This document shows positions 62,716 through 64,000 of a DNA stretch of 64,000 nt, piece after piece. Positions within the stretch are counted from its first letter, which is position 1, and every line of letters begins with the position of its first letter. Source of the stretch: Bacillota bacterium. Its GTDB lineage: Bacteria; Bacillota; Clostridia; DSM-8532. The notes beneath the pieces were generated by a model that did not search any database, was not told the origin of the DNA, and was given only the letters and a program-made list of their open reading frames with translations. A program made the position numbers and the translations under genes. The stretch spans positions 124,001-188,000 of the forward strand of contig JAEZJF010000022.1 of the NCBI GenBank assembly GCA_023415825.1, read 5' to 3'.

Positions 62716-63888
62716 ATGAGTTTGGTTTCGGGTCAGTTCAGTGAATCGTTTCCGCCTATTATGGACGGCGTTGGCAATGTTGCAAAAAACTATGCTTACT
62801 GGCTTAATAAAAAGCATGGTATCTGTTACGCCATAACCCCGGGTTTTCCCCGTCACATTGACAAAGAGGAATACGAAGTGCTCCGCTATACCTCCATAGG
62901 TGTATTGACCCGCCCGCCGTATAGAACAGGTGTACCTAAGCTTGACGGGATCTTTATGAAAAAAATCCGCTCCGTTCCCTTTGATGTTGTTCATGCCCAT
63001 ACGCCTTTCAGTTCCGGTCATATAGCGCTTCAAACAGCAAGAAAAAAAGATATCCCCATTGTGGCATCCTTTCATTCCAAGTATTATGATGATTTCAAGG
63101 AATCCCTTAAAATTGACGGCCTGGCGCGCTATGGTGTATCCAGGATTGTCGACTTCTATAACAGTGTTGACTCGGTATGGACGGTTAACCATGCCACTGC
63201 TGAGACCTTGAGGGAGTATGGCTATAAAGGTGCCATCGAGATTGTTCCAAATGGAACGGAGTATGAGGCCGTAGAAAATAAGGAGCTTGAATGCCAGAAA
63301 GTCAATCAAAAGCTGAATCTGGCCAAGGATGAGCTTGTATTCATCTATGTCGGCCAAATGGTCTGGCAAAAGAATACCCGGTGTTTGATGGAGGCTTTGG
63401 CTTTCGTTAAGCAAAAAGGCTTGAATTATAAAATGCTTATGGTAGGCCAGGGTTATGCTTTGGAAGATTTAAAGGAGCTTTCCCGGGAATTCGGGTTAAC
63501 AGATCGCGTCATGTTCCTGGGAGCTATCTATGATCGTGATTATTTAAAGTCCCTTTACTGCAGGGCCAATCTACTGCTTTTCCCATCTTTGTATGACAAT
63601 GCATCCATTGTTTTGCGGGAAGCTGCTTCCCAAAGCTGTCCATCCCTGCTTATTGAAGGCTCCAACACGGCTGAAGGGGTTACGGACGGTTTTAATGGCT
63701 TTTTATCAAAGGATGGAGGCGATAATATCGCATCTCGCATTATGGAGGTTGCCAAATACCCTGAAAAGCTGATTGAAGTAGGCGAAAATGCCAAAAAGAC
63801 CATTTTTACAAGTTGGGAAACCATAGTAGATGAAGTTTACGGACGCTATAAGGAAATTGTAGAAGCGCATAAGAAAATCTATGTTTGA
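62716..63888 (+). CDS. Glycosyltransferase family 4
   Basis: A 390-residue retaining glycosyltransferase with the GT-B fold. The start has SFPPIMDGVGNVAKNYAYWL, the Gly-rich acceptor-side loop; HAHTPFSSGHIAL is near residue 94. The donor-binding E(x)7E-type site lies around SLYDNASIVLREAAS near residue 293. It resembles glucosyl-diacylglycerol synthases of Firmicutes, which glycosylate membrane lipids at the inner face, and also other GT4 enzymes. GGAGG precedes the ATG. The flanking terminator and own promoter make it a separate unit. The remaining 112 bases to the window end show no clear gene. Confidence 0.88.
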   Translation: MSLVSGQFSESFPPIMDGVGNVAKNYAYWLNKKHGICYAITPGFPRHIDKEEYEVLRYTSIGVLTRPPYRTGVPKLDGIFMKKIRSVPFDVVHAHTPFSSGHIALQTARKKDIPIVASFHSKYYDDFKESLKIDGLARYGVSRIVDFYNSVDSVWTVNHATAETLREYGYKGAIEIVPNGTEYEAVENKELECQKVNQKLNLAKDELVFIYVGQMVWQKNTRCLMEALAFVKQKGLNYKMLMVGQGYALEDLKELSREFGLTDRVMFLGAIYDRDYLKSLYCRANLLLFPSLYDNASIVLREAASQSCPSLLIEGSNTAEGVTDGFNGFLSKDGGDNIASRIMEVAKYPEKLIEVGENAKKTIFTSWETIVDEVYGRYKEIVEAHKKIYV

Positions 63889-64000
63889 TGTGTGCGCTGG
63901 GCATCATGTAAATCCCTTAGCTATATAAATTTCTCAGACAAAAAGAAAATGGGTCTGTATTAATAAAGGGAAAATCTGCTATAACCTGCAAGACAGATAA

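Noticed and set aside
35356..63992. 12-base match ATAACCTGCAAG at 35356 and 63981
   Set aside because: A 12-base identity is expected many times by chance in 64 kb, and flanks do not match.

Overview
The window looks like chromosome of a low-to-mid-GC Firmicute, most likely a saccharolytic anaerobic clostridium. The signs are strong AGGAGG ribosome-binding sites with GTG and TTG starts, a T-box leader, LplB/YtcP-type sugar ABC permeases, GH94 and GH65 glycoside phosphorylases and an [FeFe]-hydrogenase-like protein. The genus cannot be decided from the sequence alone. I see no rRNA, tRNA, CRISPR array, insertion sequence, integrase or phage gene.

Region 1 (1-14 kb) is a polysaccharide-utilisation locus. 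A minus-strand catabolic operon holds an SDR, a class II aldolase, a D-2-hydroxyacid dehydrogenase, a second SDR and a cut-off FAD oxidoreductase. Beside it lie a membrane-anchored AraC-type sensor/regulator, a 1172-residue secreted protein with three lectin-like modules plus a beta-helix, and an oligosaccharide ABC importer. Two plus-strand promoters here share a nearly identical architecture, probably the target of the AraC-type protein.

Region 2 (14-28 kb) holds a GGDEF diguanylate cyclase, a large GH94-type phosphorylase divergent from an AraC regulator, and a FAD/Rieske oxidoreductase. It continues with an SDR pair followed by PadR and a HAAS/DUF4097 membrane protein, and then a tryptophan-type T-box controlling a TrpXYZ-like ABC transporter.

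Region 3 (28-41 kb) is an alpha-glucoside-type cluster: a TetR remnant, a GPH symporter, a GH65 phosphorylase, an (alpha/alpha)6 glycosidase-like protein, a LacI regulator with two matching operators, a second sugar ABC importer and a GH31 enzyme. It combines two uptake routes with phosphorolysis and hydrolysis.

Region 4 (41-54 kb) is more housekeeping: an EamA transporter, a GH1 beta-glucosidase, an alpha/beta hydrolase, a condensation-like acyltransferase and a zinc-ribbon membrane protein as a tight trio. After these come a divergent [FeFe] hydrogenase, an acyl-CoA synthetase, an M48 protease, a DMT transporter and a Pit/DUF47 phosphate uptake pair behind a Pho-box-like promoter.

Region 5 (54-64 kb) is a monosaccharide operon: FGGY kinase, LacI regulator, xylose/ribose-class ABC importer and an L-fucose/L-arabinose-isomerase-family protein. 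A pair of TGCA-N6-TGCA operators brackets its promoter. A GT4 glycosyltransferase closes the window.
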